From assembly GCA_900552915.1 (NCBI GenBank), contig USBS01000001.1, forward strand, positions 1-60,948: DNA of 60,948 bases, given 5' to 3'. The first letter of the stretch is position 1. Each line of letters opens with the position of its first letter. Source of the DNA: an uncultured Sutterella sp. Lineage in GTDB: Bacteria > Pseudomonadota > Gammaproteobacteria > Burkholderiales > Burkholderiaceae_F. Both the position numbers and the translations under genes were made by a program. Below the pieces are notes generated by a model. It had not been told where the DNA came from. It was given only the letters and a program-made list of their open reading frames with translations, and did not search any database. This document shows positions 49,215 to 57,563 of this stretch, piece after piece.

Positions 49215-49236
49215 TCAGACATCCGACTGCTTCCGG

Positions 49237-49281
49237 GCCGCGAAATTCTTTGTAAGGATTTCGCGGCTTTTGCTTTTTGTC
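49237..49281 (+). terminator. Terminator after ahpC
   Basis: GCCGCGAAAT / ATTTCGCGGC stem with an 11-base loop, followed by TTTTGCTTTTTG. Confidence 0.85.
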
Positions 49282-49403
49282 GCGTTTTCTTGCCGTTTCG
49301 TCTTTTTGTCATTGCTTGTTCACAAAAGCATCACCAAGTCAACATATACCGCTCCTATCGTTGCGCCATCTTTAACAGAGAGACCTCAAACTCAGGAATA
49401 AAA

Positions 49404-50441
49404 ATGACTGCAACGATCAATCGCCGTGACTTCGGCAAAATGGTTTTCGGTTCCGCTCTCATGATGAGCGGCTTCGGAATTTCAAACGCTTTTGCGCAAG
49501 CTGGCAAAACCGCCATCTGCTACAACGTTCCGGCCGAATGGGCAGGCTGGGGCAACATGCTCAAGCTCATTGCCAAAGAAACCGGCATCAATGTTCCCAT
49601 CGATAACAAAAATTCCGGTCAGTCCGTCTCGCAGGTGATTGCCGAGGCTAAAAACCCTGTGGCCGACGCCATGTACCTTGGCATTTCCTTTGCCATCAAC
49701 GCTAAGAAAGCCGGCATCATCGAACCCTACAAGGGCAAAGGCTGGCAGGCCGTTCCGGACAATCTCAAGGATCCCGAAGGCTACTGGGTTTCGATTCACG
49801 CCGGCACCGTCGGCTTTATGGTGAATAAGGAAGCTTTGGGAGACGTTCCCGTACCCAAGAGCTGGAAGGATCTGCTCGATCCCAAGTACGACGGCATGGT
49901 GGGCTTTTTGGATCCCTCCTCTGCCTTTGTGGGCTACGCCTGCGCCGTTGCCGCCAACCAGGCTCTCGGCGGTACGCTCGACAACTTCGCGCCCGGCATC
50001 GACTTCTACAAGAAGCTGCTCGAAAACCACCCGATCATCCCCAAGCAGACGGCTTATGCTCGCTGTCTGTCGGGCGAAATTCCGATTCTCTTTGACTACG
50101 ACTTCGACGCCTACCGTGCCAAGTACACGGACAAGGCCCCGATCGAATTCGTGATTCCGCAGGAAGGCACGATTCAGGTTCCGTACGTGATGTGCATGGT
50201 CAAAGACGCTCCGCATCGCGCCAACGGTCAGGCCGTCATCGACTTCGTCCTGAGCGAGAAAGGCCAGCAGTTCTGGGCTGAAAACTACCTGCGTCCGGTT
50301 CTAGGCGAGCTGCCCGCTTCCGCAAAGGAAAAGTTCCTGCCCAACAGCGAATACAAGCGTGCCATCGGCATCGACTACGCCCGCATGGCTGCCGTGCAGC
50401 AGGGCTTTAGCGAAGCCTATCTGAAGGCCACCAAAGGCTAA
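49404..50441 (+). CDS. ABC transporter periplasmic binding protein (family 1/AfuA-type)
   Basis: 345 residues from ATG 49404. A Tat-like signal (RRDFGKMVFGSALMMSGFGISNAFA) is followed by a bacterial solute-binding fold with AICYNVPAEWAGW, VADAMYLGIS, PVPKSWKDLLDPKYDGMVGF. Relatives bind Fe3+, 2-aminoethylphosphonate, thiamine or polyamines. Neighbouring phosphodiesterase suggests a phosphate ester; no direct proof. First gene of a five-gene operon. Confidence 0.85.
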   Translation: MTATINRRDFGKMVFGSALMMSGFGISNAFAQAGKTAICYNVPAEWAGWGNMLKLIAKETGINVPIDNKNSGQSVSQVIAEAKNPVADAMYLGISFAINAKKAGIIEPYKGKGWQAVPDNLKDPEGYWVSIHAGTVGFMVNKEALGDVPVPKSWKDLLDPKYDGMVGFLDPSSAFVGYACAVAANQALGGTLDNFAPGIDFYKKLLENHPIIPKQTAYARCLSGEIPILFDYDFDAYRAKYTDKAPIEFVIPQEGTIQVPYVMCMVKDAPHRANGQAVIDFVLSEKGQQFWAENYLRPVLGELPASAKEKFLPNSEYKRAIGIDYARMAAVQQGFSEAYLKATKG

Positions 50442-50465
50442 TTCCTCCTTTCAGAGAGTCACCGT

Positions 50466-51281
50466 ATGAAGTCTCGTTCTACGTGGCTCTATCTGCTTCC
50501 GGCGCTCATCATCCTGGCAGCATTCTTCGTGCTGCCGGTGGTGAGGCTTATTCCCGCTTCAGTTTCGTCGGAAAGCGGATTAGGGCTTTATCTCGAAATC
50601 ATCACCAACCCACGCTACAGCACCAGCGTCGCTTCGACCGTGGTGCTTTCCATATTAGTTACGCTCGCAAGCCTCTTCGTGGGCGGCCTCACCGGGCTCT
50701 TTCTGGAGCGTCATCGCTTTGCAGGGCGCGACGCTGTTGTCGGCCTCATCACGCTGCCGCTTTCGTTTCCAGGCGTTGTCGTGGGCTTCATGATCATCAT
50801 GCTCGGCGGCAGAAACGGTTTGATCGGCATGTTCACTCAAGGTCTCGGTGCCGGAAAACTCGTTTTTGCCTACGGCATGGTGGGCCTCTTTTTAGGCTGC
50901 CTCTACTTCTCCATCCCGCGCGTCGTGACAACCGTCATGGCTGCAGCCAAAAAGATGGATCCGATGTATGAAGAAGCCGCCCGAACGCTTGGCGCTTCCT
51001 CGTTTCGCATTCTGAAGGACGTCACGTTGCCCGCTTTGGCTCCGGCTCTTTTCTCAACCGGCGCGCTTTGCTTTGCGACATCCATGGGCGCCTTCGGCAC
51101 AGCCTTTACGTTGGCCACCGATATCAACGTCCTGCCGATCACGATCTACACCGAATTCACGCTGTCGGCCAATATCGCCTCTGCAGCCATGCTCTCGGTC
51201 GTATTGGGACTGATCACGTGGGTGATGCTCGTAGCTGCCCGTTGGTTCTCGGGTTCCACCGCCGTCACGGGCGCCGCTTAA
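50466..51281 (+). CDS. ABC transporter permease (first)
   Basis: 271 residues, about six membrane helices. The coupling-helix motif EEAARTLGASSFRILKDVTLPALAPA is present. Starts 24 bases after the binding-protein stop; the ribosome site is CAGAGAG. Confidence 0.92.
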   Translation: MKSRSTWLYLLPALIILAAFFVLPVVRLIPASVSSESGLGLYLEIITNPRYSTSVASTVVLSILVTLASLFVGGLTGLFLERHRFAGRDAVVGLITLPLSFPGVVVGFMIIMLGGRNGLIGMFTQGLGAGKLVFAYGMVGLFLGCLYFSIPRVVTTVMAAAKKMDPMYEEAARTLGASSFRILKDVTLPALAPALFSTGALCFATSMGAFGTAFTLATDINVLPITIYTEFTLSANIASAAMLSVVLGLITWVMLVAARWFSGSTAVTGAA

Positions 51282-51293
51282 AAGGAGCAAACG

Positions 51294-52112
51294 ATGACAG
51301 TTAAAAAACCGTTTAACGGCGCCGTCTGCTTTGAAGCGGCTCTTACGGGGCTTACGCTTTTGTTTCTAATGATCCCCGTCGTGCAGATGGTGATCACTGC
51401 CTTTACGGTCAACGCCTTTCGCGGCATCAAATCGGGTCTTACCACGCAGTGGCTCGTCAAAGTTCTGGAACTTTACGGCGACACTATCCTGCGCAGTCTC
51501 GCCTTGGCGTTAATGACGCTTGTGGTGTGCGTGATTGTGGGCGTCCCTGCCGCCTGGGTGCTCGTGCGCGAGCAGAGAAAGCGTTGGGCGGGCTTTATCG
51601 AAGAAGCCTTCATTCTGCCTCTTTCCATGCCGGGACTTGCCGTCGGCTTGGGCATTCTGCTCATCTGGGGCGGTTTTTCCTACTTCCGTCAGAGCATCTT
51701 CTTTCTGCTTGCCGGACACGTGATGTTCTGTCTGCCCTTCATGGTGCGCTCGGTCACAGCCGTGCTGCGCGTCGAACCGCTCTCGCAGTATGAAGAGGCT
51801 TCAGCCACGCTCGGCGCCTCGGCCTGGACGACATTCAGACGCGTTGTCGTGCCCGTAGCCATGCCCGGAATTCTCGCGGGCGCCCTGATGGTCGTGACGG
51901 TGTCGCTCGGCGAATTCAACATTTCCTGGATGCTGCAGACGCCCTACACCAAGACGCTTCCCGTGGGTCTGGCCGACAGCTACGCCTCCATGCGGCTGGA
52001 AGTGGGCAGCGCCTATACCTTCATCTTCTTCGTCATTTTGGTGCCGCTTCTCACGTTGATGCAGAAGCTGCCGGAGCGCCTGAGCAAGCGCCGTGCGCTC
52101 AAACACAAATAA
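51294..52112 (+). CDS. ABC transporter permease (second)
   Basis: 272 residues, about six helices, with EAA-type motif EEASATLGASAWTTFRRVVVPVAMPG. Pairs with the first permease to form the membrane channel; AAAGGAG precedes ATG 51294. Confidence 0.92.
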   Translation: MTVKKPFNGAVCFEAALTGLTLLFLMIPVVQMVITAFTVNAFRGIKSGLTTQWLVKVLELYGDTILRSLALALMTLVVCVIVGVPAAWVLVREQRKRWAGFIEEAFILPLSMPGLAVGLGILLIWGGFSYFRQSIFFLLAGHVMFCLPFMVRSVTAVLRVEPLSQYEEASATLGASAWTTFRRVVVPVAMPGILAGALMVVTVSLGEFNISWMLQTPYTKTLPVGLADSYASMRLEVGSAYTFIFFVILVPLLTLMQKLPERLSKRRALKHK

Positions 52113-52127
52113 GTGTTGGAACAGACT

Positions 52128-53264
52128 ATGGATCAAAACCTCAATCCGGGACAGGAATCCGTCTCGATCGAACTGAAAAATGTCAGCAAGCACTACGGCG
52201 ACACGTTGGTGCTTACTCCCTTCTCGCTCACGCTCGATGCAGGCTGCCGCACGGTGTTGCTCGGCCCCTCGGGCTGCGGCAAAACGACGCTTCTGCGCAT
52301 GATTGCCGGACTGGAAACGCCCGACGAAGGATCTCAAATTTGGATCGGCGGCAAGGATGTCACGTCGGTTCCTGCCGAAAAACGCCAGATCGGCTTTATG
52401 TTTCAGTCCTATGCGCTCTTTCCCAACATGACCGTTGCGGAAAACGTCGCCTACGGTCTGACGGTGCGCAAGGAAAATCCCCAGACCATCAAGGAAACGG
52501 TTGCCAAAATGCTGGAACTCGTCAACCTTGAGCCCTACGCCGATCGCCCCGTGCAAGCCCTTTCGGGCGGCCAACGCCAACGCGTTGCTCTGGCACGTGC
52601 TCTGGCGATTCGCCCGCGTGTTTTGCTGCTCGACGAGCCGCTCACCGCGCTTGACGCGCTTCTGCGTCACAAAGTGCGCGAGGAACTCGCCGTGATCTTG
52701 AAGCGTCTGGGCATTACGGCCGTGATCGTGACCCACGATCAGGACGAAGCCATGGTGCTCGGCGACAAGATCGTTGTGATGCAAGGCGGCGTCATTCATC
52801 AGGCCGATACGCCGCAAAACGTTTGGGACAACCCGGCTACCGATTTCGTTGCCGGCTTTGTCGGCAACAGCAACAAACTCAAGGGCAAACTCAACGACGG
52901 TGTTTTGGAAATCGACGGCGGCACGATTGCCGTTTCCGACCTTGCGCCTTCGAGCCGCCAACGTCTTCAGGATCTCAAGCAGGCAGACATTCGTGCCTTT
53001 GTACGTCCGGAAACGGCCAGTCTCGAGCTTAATGCCGCTACGCATGACGAAGCCGTACTTCGCGTTCCCGTCATTGTTCGCGACTTCCACTTTATGGGAA
53101 GCTTCGTGCGCATTTCGGTGGAACTTAAATCCCACACCAAGCTCATGAAGGTCAATATGACCGAGGTCCCTGCGGGACTTGAGCCAGGAAATGAGGCCAC
53201 CATGGTGATCGCCGGTTCCGACCTGATGGTCTTTGCCGACAAGGAAGAGGACCAATCCAAATGA
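52128..53264 (+). CDS. ABC transporter ATP-binding protein (PotA/FbpC type)
   Basis: 378 residues from ATG 52128; a TTG at 52113 is less likely. Walker A GPSGCGKTT (~47-55), signature LSGGQRQR, Walker B LLLDEPLTALD, H-loop VTHDQDEA, and a C-terminal TOBE-like regulatory region from about residue 240. Energises the importer. Ends in ATGA overlap with the phosphodiesterase gene. Confidence 0.93.
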   Translation: MDQNLNPGQESVSIELKNVSKHYGDTLVLTPFSLTLDAGCRTVLLGPSGCGKTTLLRMIAGLETPDEGSQIWIGGKDVTSVPAEKRQIGFMFQSYALFPNMTVAENVAYGLTVRKENPQTIKETVAKMLELVNLEPYADRPVQALSGGQRQRVALARALAIRPRVLLLDEPLTALDALLRHKVREELAVILKRLGITAVIVTHDQDEAMVLGDKIVVMQGGVIHQADTPQNVWDNPATDFVAGFVGNSNKLKGKLNDGVLEIDGGTIAVSDLAPSSRQRLQDLKQADIRAFVRPETASLELNAATHDEAVLRVPVIVRDFHFMGSFVRISVELKSHTKLMKVNMTEVPAGLEPGNEATMVIAGSDLMVFADKEEDQSK

Positions 53265-54082
53265 TGAAGATTCTGCAAATCTCCGACCTGCATGTCGAAC
53301 CGGTCGGCAAGCTCGCCTACGCCCGAGCCAACACCGCTCGCCGCATGATTGAACTCACGGAGTGGCTTGCCAGGCATGAAAACGAGTACGATGCCGTGGC
53401 CGTCACCGGCGACTTAAGCTGCGACGGCAACATCGATTCCTACCATCTGATCGACGCCATTTTCCGCGCGCTCCCGAAGCCCTGTTTCATGGTTCCGGGC
53501 AATCACGACCGCAGAAAACCGTTCCTTGAATGCCTCTCGCATTTCTGCCCGAATGTCTACAGTTCTGAAAATCTGAGTTTTGCCGTTGATCTGGGCGAGT
53601 ATCGGCTTTTCATGCTCGATACGCTTCAGCCGGGCATTCACTGGGGCGCTGTTCCGGACGGTGTCATCAACTGGCTCGAAGGCGAACTGCCCAAAACCGA
53701 TAAGCCGACGCTTGTTCTCTGCCACCACACGCCCGTCAAGCCCGGCATGGGCTACATGGACGAACCGTTCGGCAACGGCGATCGCCTAATCGACATGCTC
53801 GCCGCGCAGCCCAATGTACGACTTTGCACCGGCCACCTGCATCGTCCCGTTGCCACATTGGCCAAAAATAAGCTCATGGTCGTCACGGCGCCTTCGGTGT
53901 CGCTTCAGATGCTTCTTGACCTCACGCCCAAGGGCGGCGACGAGTTCGTGTTTGAAACGCCTGGGTACGCCGTTCACACGTTCCTTGAGGACGGTTGGGT
54001 GACCCACTTCGGGCAACTTCCGTTTGCAAGCGACTTCAGCGGCCCGTATCCGTTCGTCAACACCATCAATCCCGACGCGTAA
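53261..54082 (+). CDS. Calcineurin-like phosphodiesterase (class III cyclic-nucleotide/GpdQ-like)
   Basis: 273 residues, no signal peptide, so cytoplasmic. The metallophosphatase motifs are complete: ISDLHVE (Asp9, His11), GDLSCDGN, GNHDRR, CHHTPVKPG and GHLHRP. Relatives include CpdA (cAMP) and GpdQ (glycerophosphodiesters). ATG 53261 overlaps the ATPase stop as ATGA, with AAGGAAGAGG upstream, so it is coupled to the importer and probably acts on the imported compound. Confidence 0.85.
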   Translation: MMKILQISDLHVEPVGKLAYARANTARRMIELTEWLARHENEYDAVAVTGDLSCDGNIDSYHLIDAIFRALPKPCFMVPGNHDRRKPFLECLSHFCPNVYSSENLSFAVDLGEYRLFMLDTLQPGIHWGAVPDGVINWLEGELPKTDKPTLVLCHHTPVKPGMGYMDEPFGNGDRLIDMLAAQPNVRLCTGHLHRPVATLAKNKLMVVTAPSVSLQMLLDLTPKGGDEFVFETPGYAVHTFLEDGWVTHFGQLPFASDFSGPYPFVNTINPDA

Positions 54083-54101
54083 TTTTTCGGGTTCTCCAAC
54101 G

Positions 54102-54141
54102 AAAAACCGCGGAGCGAAGTAAACGCTTTCCGCGGTTTTTC
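54102..54141 (+). terminator. Terminator after the ABC/phosphodiesterase operon, likely bidirectional
   Basis: AAAAACCGCGGA / TCCGCGGTTTTT inverted repeat: A and T runs on both sides allow termination of the operon and of the convergent M20 gene. Confidence 0.88.
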
Positions 54142-54187
54142 TTGCGCCCGATCAAGAACCGAACGCAAGGCAAACAAGTTCGGTCGA

Positions 54188-55504
54188 TTACTGGCCGGAA
54201 GCGATCTTGTCCTGGAATTCGCAGTAGGTTTCCTTCGTGAAGACCGGCTTGAAGTTGGCGCAGATCTCCTCGGCCTTCTTGGCGTCGTCGTAAAGAAGGT
54301 CAATGATGGTCATGGCAAGCACTTCGGGGGACTTCTCGTAGGCAACCTCTTCGTTGTCAAGAACGAAGTTGGCCCCGTGCAATACGCCCTTGGCGCAACC
54401 GACCCACGGATGCACCACCGGAATCAGGTGCGAAACGTCGCCCATTTCCGTGCTGCCGGCGTTGTGCGGACCGACAGCCACGTGCTCTTCACCGAAGAGC
54501 GCCACGGCATTGTCGCGCAGCACGTTGCGAAGCGTCTCATCGGGACGCAACGGCAGATAACCCGGCAGATCCTGCAGTTCGCACGTAGCACCCACAGCAT
54601 CGGCCCCGGCGCGCAGGGCGCGGTTGATGTCCGTGTTGTAGCGCAACAGCGCGTCGACATTGGCCGCACGCGTATAGCTTTCCATCGTGACATAGTCGGG
54701 AACGACGTTCACAAGGTCGCCGCCCGAGTTAATGATCGGGTGGAAACGCACAAAATCGTCCTCGCGGAAGCGTTCGCGAATGGCGTTGACGCCCATCACG
54801 CCGAGCATGGCGGCATTCAGAGCATTGATGCCTTTATCGGGAGCGCCTGCAGCGTGCGCGGCACGGCCGCGGTAAGTCATAAGTTTGCCCACGAAACCGT
54901 TGCAGCTGCCGCCGAGGTCGTAGAAGCCCTTCGGATCATCGGTGATGTTGGCGTGCATCTGCATGGCAATGTCGATGCCGTCGAAAGCACCTTCGGCAAT
55001 GAGCTGCTGCTTGCCGCCGAGATAGCGCAGATCACCCTTTTTGCGCAGTCCGTTACGGAAGTCGATTTCAACATATTCCTCGGCCGGCACCGCAAAGAGC
55101 ATCAGATCGCCGTCGAGTTCGTCCATGATGCCGGCGTCCTTAAAGGCCATGCCCACAGCAAGCATGTTGGCAAGCTGGACATGGTGACCGCAACAGTGCG
55201 CAGCGCCCGTCTTGGGGTCGGCATGCGGATGATCGCGGCAAACAATGGCATCAAGTTCTCCGAGCAAAGCCACAGTCTTTTTGCTGTTGCGTCCCTTCAT
55301 GCGGGCGCGCACGCCCGTGATGCCCCAGCCGGTTTCGCATGTGAGCCCGAGCTTTTCAAACTCGGCCTTCACCTTGGCGGAAGTCTTCGTTTCCTTGAAG
55401 CCCAGTTCGGGTTCGGCAAAAACGTTTTCGGCAATAGCTTTGATATCGGCACGGCGGGCGCGAATGGCTTCGCAGACACGGCGCTTGAGCTCTTCCTTAG
55501 TCAT
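54188..55504 (-). CDS. M20-family amidohydrolase (AbgB-like)
   Basis: 438 residues. M20D motifs: ENVFAEPELGFKETKT, GELDAIVCRDHPHAD, CCGHHVQLANML (metal-site His/Cys region), EEYVEIDFRNGL and MQMHAN. Closest in type to p-aminobenzoyl-glutamate hydrolase subunit B and related N-acyl amino-acid or dipeptide hydrolases. Ribosome site AGAGAG precedes ATG 55504. Downstream of the DUF3100-type membrane genes, from which a terminator separates it; the substrate is probably what they transport. Confidence 0.88.
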   Translation of the reverse strand: MTKEELKRRVCEAIRARRADIKAIAENVFAEPELGFKETKTSAKVKAEFEKLGLTCETGWGITGVRARMKGRNSKKTVALLGELDAIVCRDHPHADPKTGAAHCCGHHVQLANMLAVGMAFKDAGIMDELDGDLMLFAVPAEEYVEIDFRNGLRKKGDLRYLGGKQQLIAEGAFDGIDIAMQMHANITDDPKGFYDLGGSCNGFVGKLMTYRGRAAHAAGAPDKGINALNAAMLGVMGVNAIRERFREDDFVRFHPIINSGGDLVNVVPDYVTMESYTRAANVDALLRYNTDINRALRAGADAVGATCELQDLPGYLPLRPDETLRNVLRDNAVALFGEEHVAVGPHNAGSTEMGDVSHLIPVVHPWVGCAKGVLHGANFVLDNEEVAYEKSPEVLAMTIIDLLYDDAKKAEEICANFKPVFTKETYCEFQDKIASGQ

Positions 55505-55537
55505 GTTTCTCTCTTTGCAGTGAACAAAAACGCTTAA

Positions 55538-55583
55538 GAAAAAAGGCGGGCCGGCAAGCCGGGATTTCCGCTTGCGCCCGCCT
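55538..55583 (-). terminator. Terminator/attenuator between the membrane protein pair and the M20 gene
   Basis: Minus-strand GGCGGGCGCAAGCGG / CCGGCTTGCCGGCCCGCC-type stem with TTTTTTC tail, close to the M20 start. M20 expression must use read-through or its own promoter. Confidence 0.7.
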
Positions 55584-55598
55584 TCGCTTTATCAGGCG

Positions 55599-56063
55599 TC
55601 AGAATACACCCTCAAGGCCCAGCATGATCTCGGCCAGGATGGTTGCGCAGATGAAGCTGCCGGCAGCCACGGCCAGAGCCACGGGAATGATGCGCCAGGA
55701 AAGTGCCTTGAACGCTTCCATATCCTTGCCGACCGACAGACCCGCATAAGCCAGAAGCGGCGTGGTGAGCGCAAGGAAGCTAACCTGCTTGGTGTAGCTC
55801 AGAACAACGTCGCCGCCCGGGAAACCCGGAATCGAAACCACAACGGCAACGATCGACACCCAGAACACCATCGGCAGCTTATGAAAGCCCGGCAGCTTGG
55901 AAATGAAGATGCCCAGAGAAGCCAACACGACCAGGAGGAAAACGCCGATGGCGCTGCCGCCCAGATCCGGATGGATGTTGATGAGGTTTGCAACCCAGCT
56001 GAAAACGCCCGTCACCAGAAGGATGAAAACCATATCCTTCATTTCATTCAAAATTTTCATCAT
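55599..56063 (-). CDS. Small membrane protein, partner of DUF3100 protein
   Basis: 154 residues with about four hydrophobic segments (MVFILLVTGVFSWVANLI, IGVFLLVVLASLGIFISKL, MVFWVSIVAVVVSIPGF, RIIPVALAVAAGSFICATILAEI). I recognise no catalytic motif. It follows the DUF3100-type gene with ~50 bases between; the pairing and the M20 gene suggest a two-subunit transporter for an amide-linked substrate, an inference only. Confidence 0.7.
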   Translation of the reverse strand: MMKILNEMKDMVFILLVTGVFSWVANLINIHPDLGGSAIGVFLLVVLASLGIFISKLPGFHKLPMVFWVSIVAVVVSIPGFPGGDVVLSYTKQVSFLALTTPLLAYAGLSVGKDMEAFKALSWRIIPVALAVAAGSFICATILAEIMLGLEGVF

Positions 56064-56114
56064 GATCTTTTCTCTCTTAAATACTTTGCGTGTTCTTTTG
56101 AATCAACCGGCACG

Positions 56115-56894
56115 TCAGGCCTTTTTCTTGGAGCGCAGGGAATCCATCCAGCCGTAGACCTTGACGGTGACAGGCAGCGAGATGAAAAGCGCAAAGTAAA
56201 TACCGAGAACCGTCGTGAGCAGGTTGGCGGCAGCCGCGTATGCCTGAACGGTTTCAGCCCATTCGGGATGAGAAGCAATAATCGAAGCAGTGGAAGCGGC
56301 CATCATCGAGGCGCTGCCGATGCCCGCGCCCATAGCCAGAGCATGCGGATGGAAAATACCCATCTGAGCGATCACGCCGGCCAAGACGGACACCCAAAGC
56401 GCACCGAACACGGTGCCGCAGATGTACATGCCCATCACGCCGCGGCCTTCGGGCGAGTCCAAACCATAGCGCTCGGCAATAATGGCGATGTTGGGTTCAC
56501 GGTCGATCGAGTAGCAGGCGCCGATGGCCTCTCGCTTCATGCCCACAAGGAAGGCAACCGGCAGACCGAAAACGAGCGTGCCGAAGAAGTGGCCGAACTC
56601 CTGCACGAGAAGCGCAAGAGACGAGTGCATCAGCTGCTGCAGATTCGGACCGATATCCAAGCCGAGCTTGGTCACGAGGATAAGCATGCCGATGGAAAGT
56701 ACGCGGGAAGCACGTTCCATTTCGGGCAGCTTGAGAAGCTTGAAATTCGGATAGCTGATGATGCCGCCGATGATCAGGGCGTAAAACAGCGGCAGGAAAA
56801 TGATCAGATCGAAGCGCTGCATGCCGATCAATTCTGCGACGATCACGATCAGCAATGCCAGTAAATGAAGCTTCCAATTTTTGATGAGGTCCAT
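56115..56894 (-). CDS. DUF3100-type membrane protein
   Basis: 259 residues with about seven hydrophobic segments. The start (NWKLHLLALLIVIVAELIG) and the conserved VGMKREAIGACYSIDREPNIAIIAERYG and GAGIGSASMMAASTASI stretches are what I associate with DUF3100. AAGGAAGAA precedes ATG 56894. Function unknown; the co-located M20 amidohydrolase recurs with this family in my recollection, hinting at uptake of small peptides or acylated compounds. Confidence 0.75.
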   Translation of the reverse strand: MDLIKNWKLHLLALLIVIVAELIGMQRFDLIIFLPLFYALIIGGIISYPNFKLLKLPEMERASRVLSIGMLILVTKLGLDIGPNLQQLMHSSLALLVQEFGHFFGTLVFGLPVAFLVGMKREAIGACYSIDREPNIAIIAERYGLDSPEGRGVMGMYICGTVFGALWVSVLAGVIAQMGIFHPHALAMGAGIGSASMMAASTASIIASHPEWAETVQAYAAAANLLTTVLGIYFALFISLPVTVKVYGWMDSLRSKKKA

Positions 56895-57563
56895 TTGGTT
56901 CTTCCTTGTTGTCAGGACTTCGGCGTCAAATCTCCCTCAACGCCCTTCATCCTTTAGTTCTGGGGCGGACTCTGTCGGCGGAAGGCTTCCGGTCGGAAGC
57001 CGAACAAGCTCAAGAAAACGCAAACGGAGGCGAGACATCGTGCTCTCCACCTCCGTTGCCAATCCTTCGCAATGCTCTCGACGGAATTTTCCCTTCCGCC
57101 GATGCTGCGCGGCAGCAGTCCTATTTTTTCGGTTACATTCGACGCAGTCGGAACACGCGGCAGGCCTGCAAGCGCGCTGCAAAAGCGAACTTGATGCCGT
57201 TGAGGATAAAGACTGCCGCTTGCATCATCTGATCCGAACCGATTGCGTTCATGCGTTGCCGAAATACGGGCCGGCGGAAAGGCCCTTCAGAGCGGACAGT
57301 ACCACGCCGACATCAAAAAACTCAAGCAAATCGCGCTTTTCAAGGAAAAATAGCCGTCTCGCCTAAGCAATTCTGCTCAGATTTTCCCGCAAATTTCACA
57401 TGCGGCAGACAAATGCAAAGACGGCCGCAGGCTTTGAGCCTTGTCAGACAAGCAGGCGCTTGGTTCAAGTCGAAAAGTGCTTTTGCCGACCGTCGTGCTT
57501 GTGTTTTGCCGTCCCGCGGGAGCAAAATGCAGGAATCACCATAAAACACTGAGGAGGGCTGCG
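56895..57563. other. Intergenic region between DUF3100 and the EF-G-like gene
   Basis: 669 bp between divergent genes. Open frames here (for example on the plus strand near 56881-57366) have Ser/Arg-rich composition typical of chance frames. Only a small GCTGC/GCAGC hairpin with a later T run near 57104-57128 and the GAGGAGG ribosome site at 57551 stand out. I see no gene or known RNA. Confidence 0.5.

Noticed and set aside
51801..53255. 484-codon frame opposite the ABC ATPase and second permease
   Set aside because: Antisense shadow of genes with complete Walker and EAA motifs.
56881..57366. 161-codon frame in the DUF3100/EF-G-like gap
   Set aside because: Ser/Arg-rich, no ribosome site or motif; probably chance.
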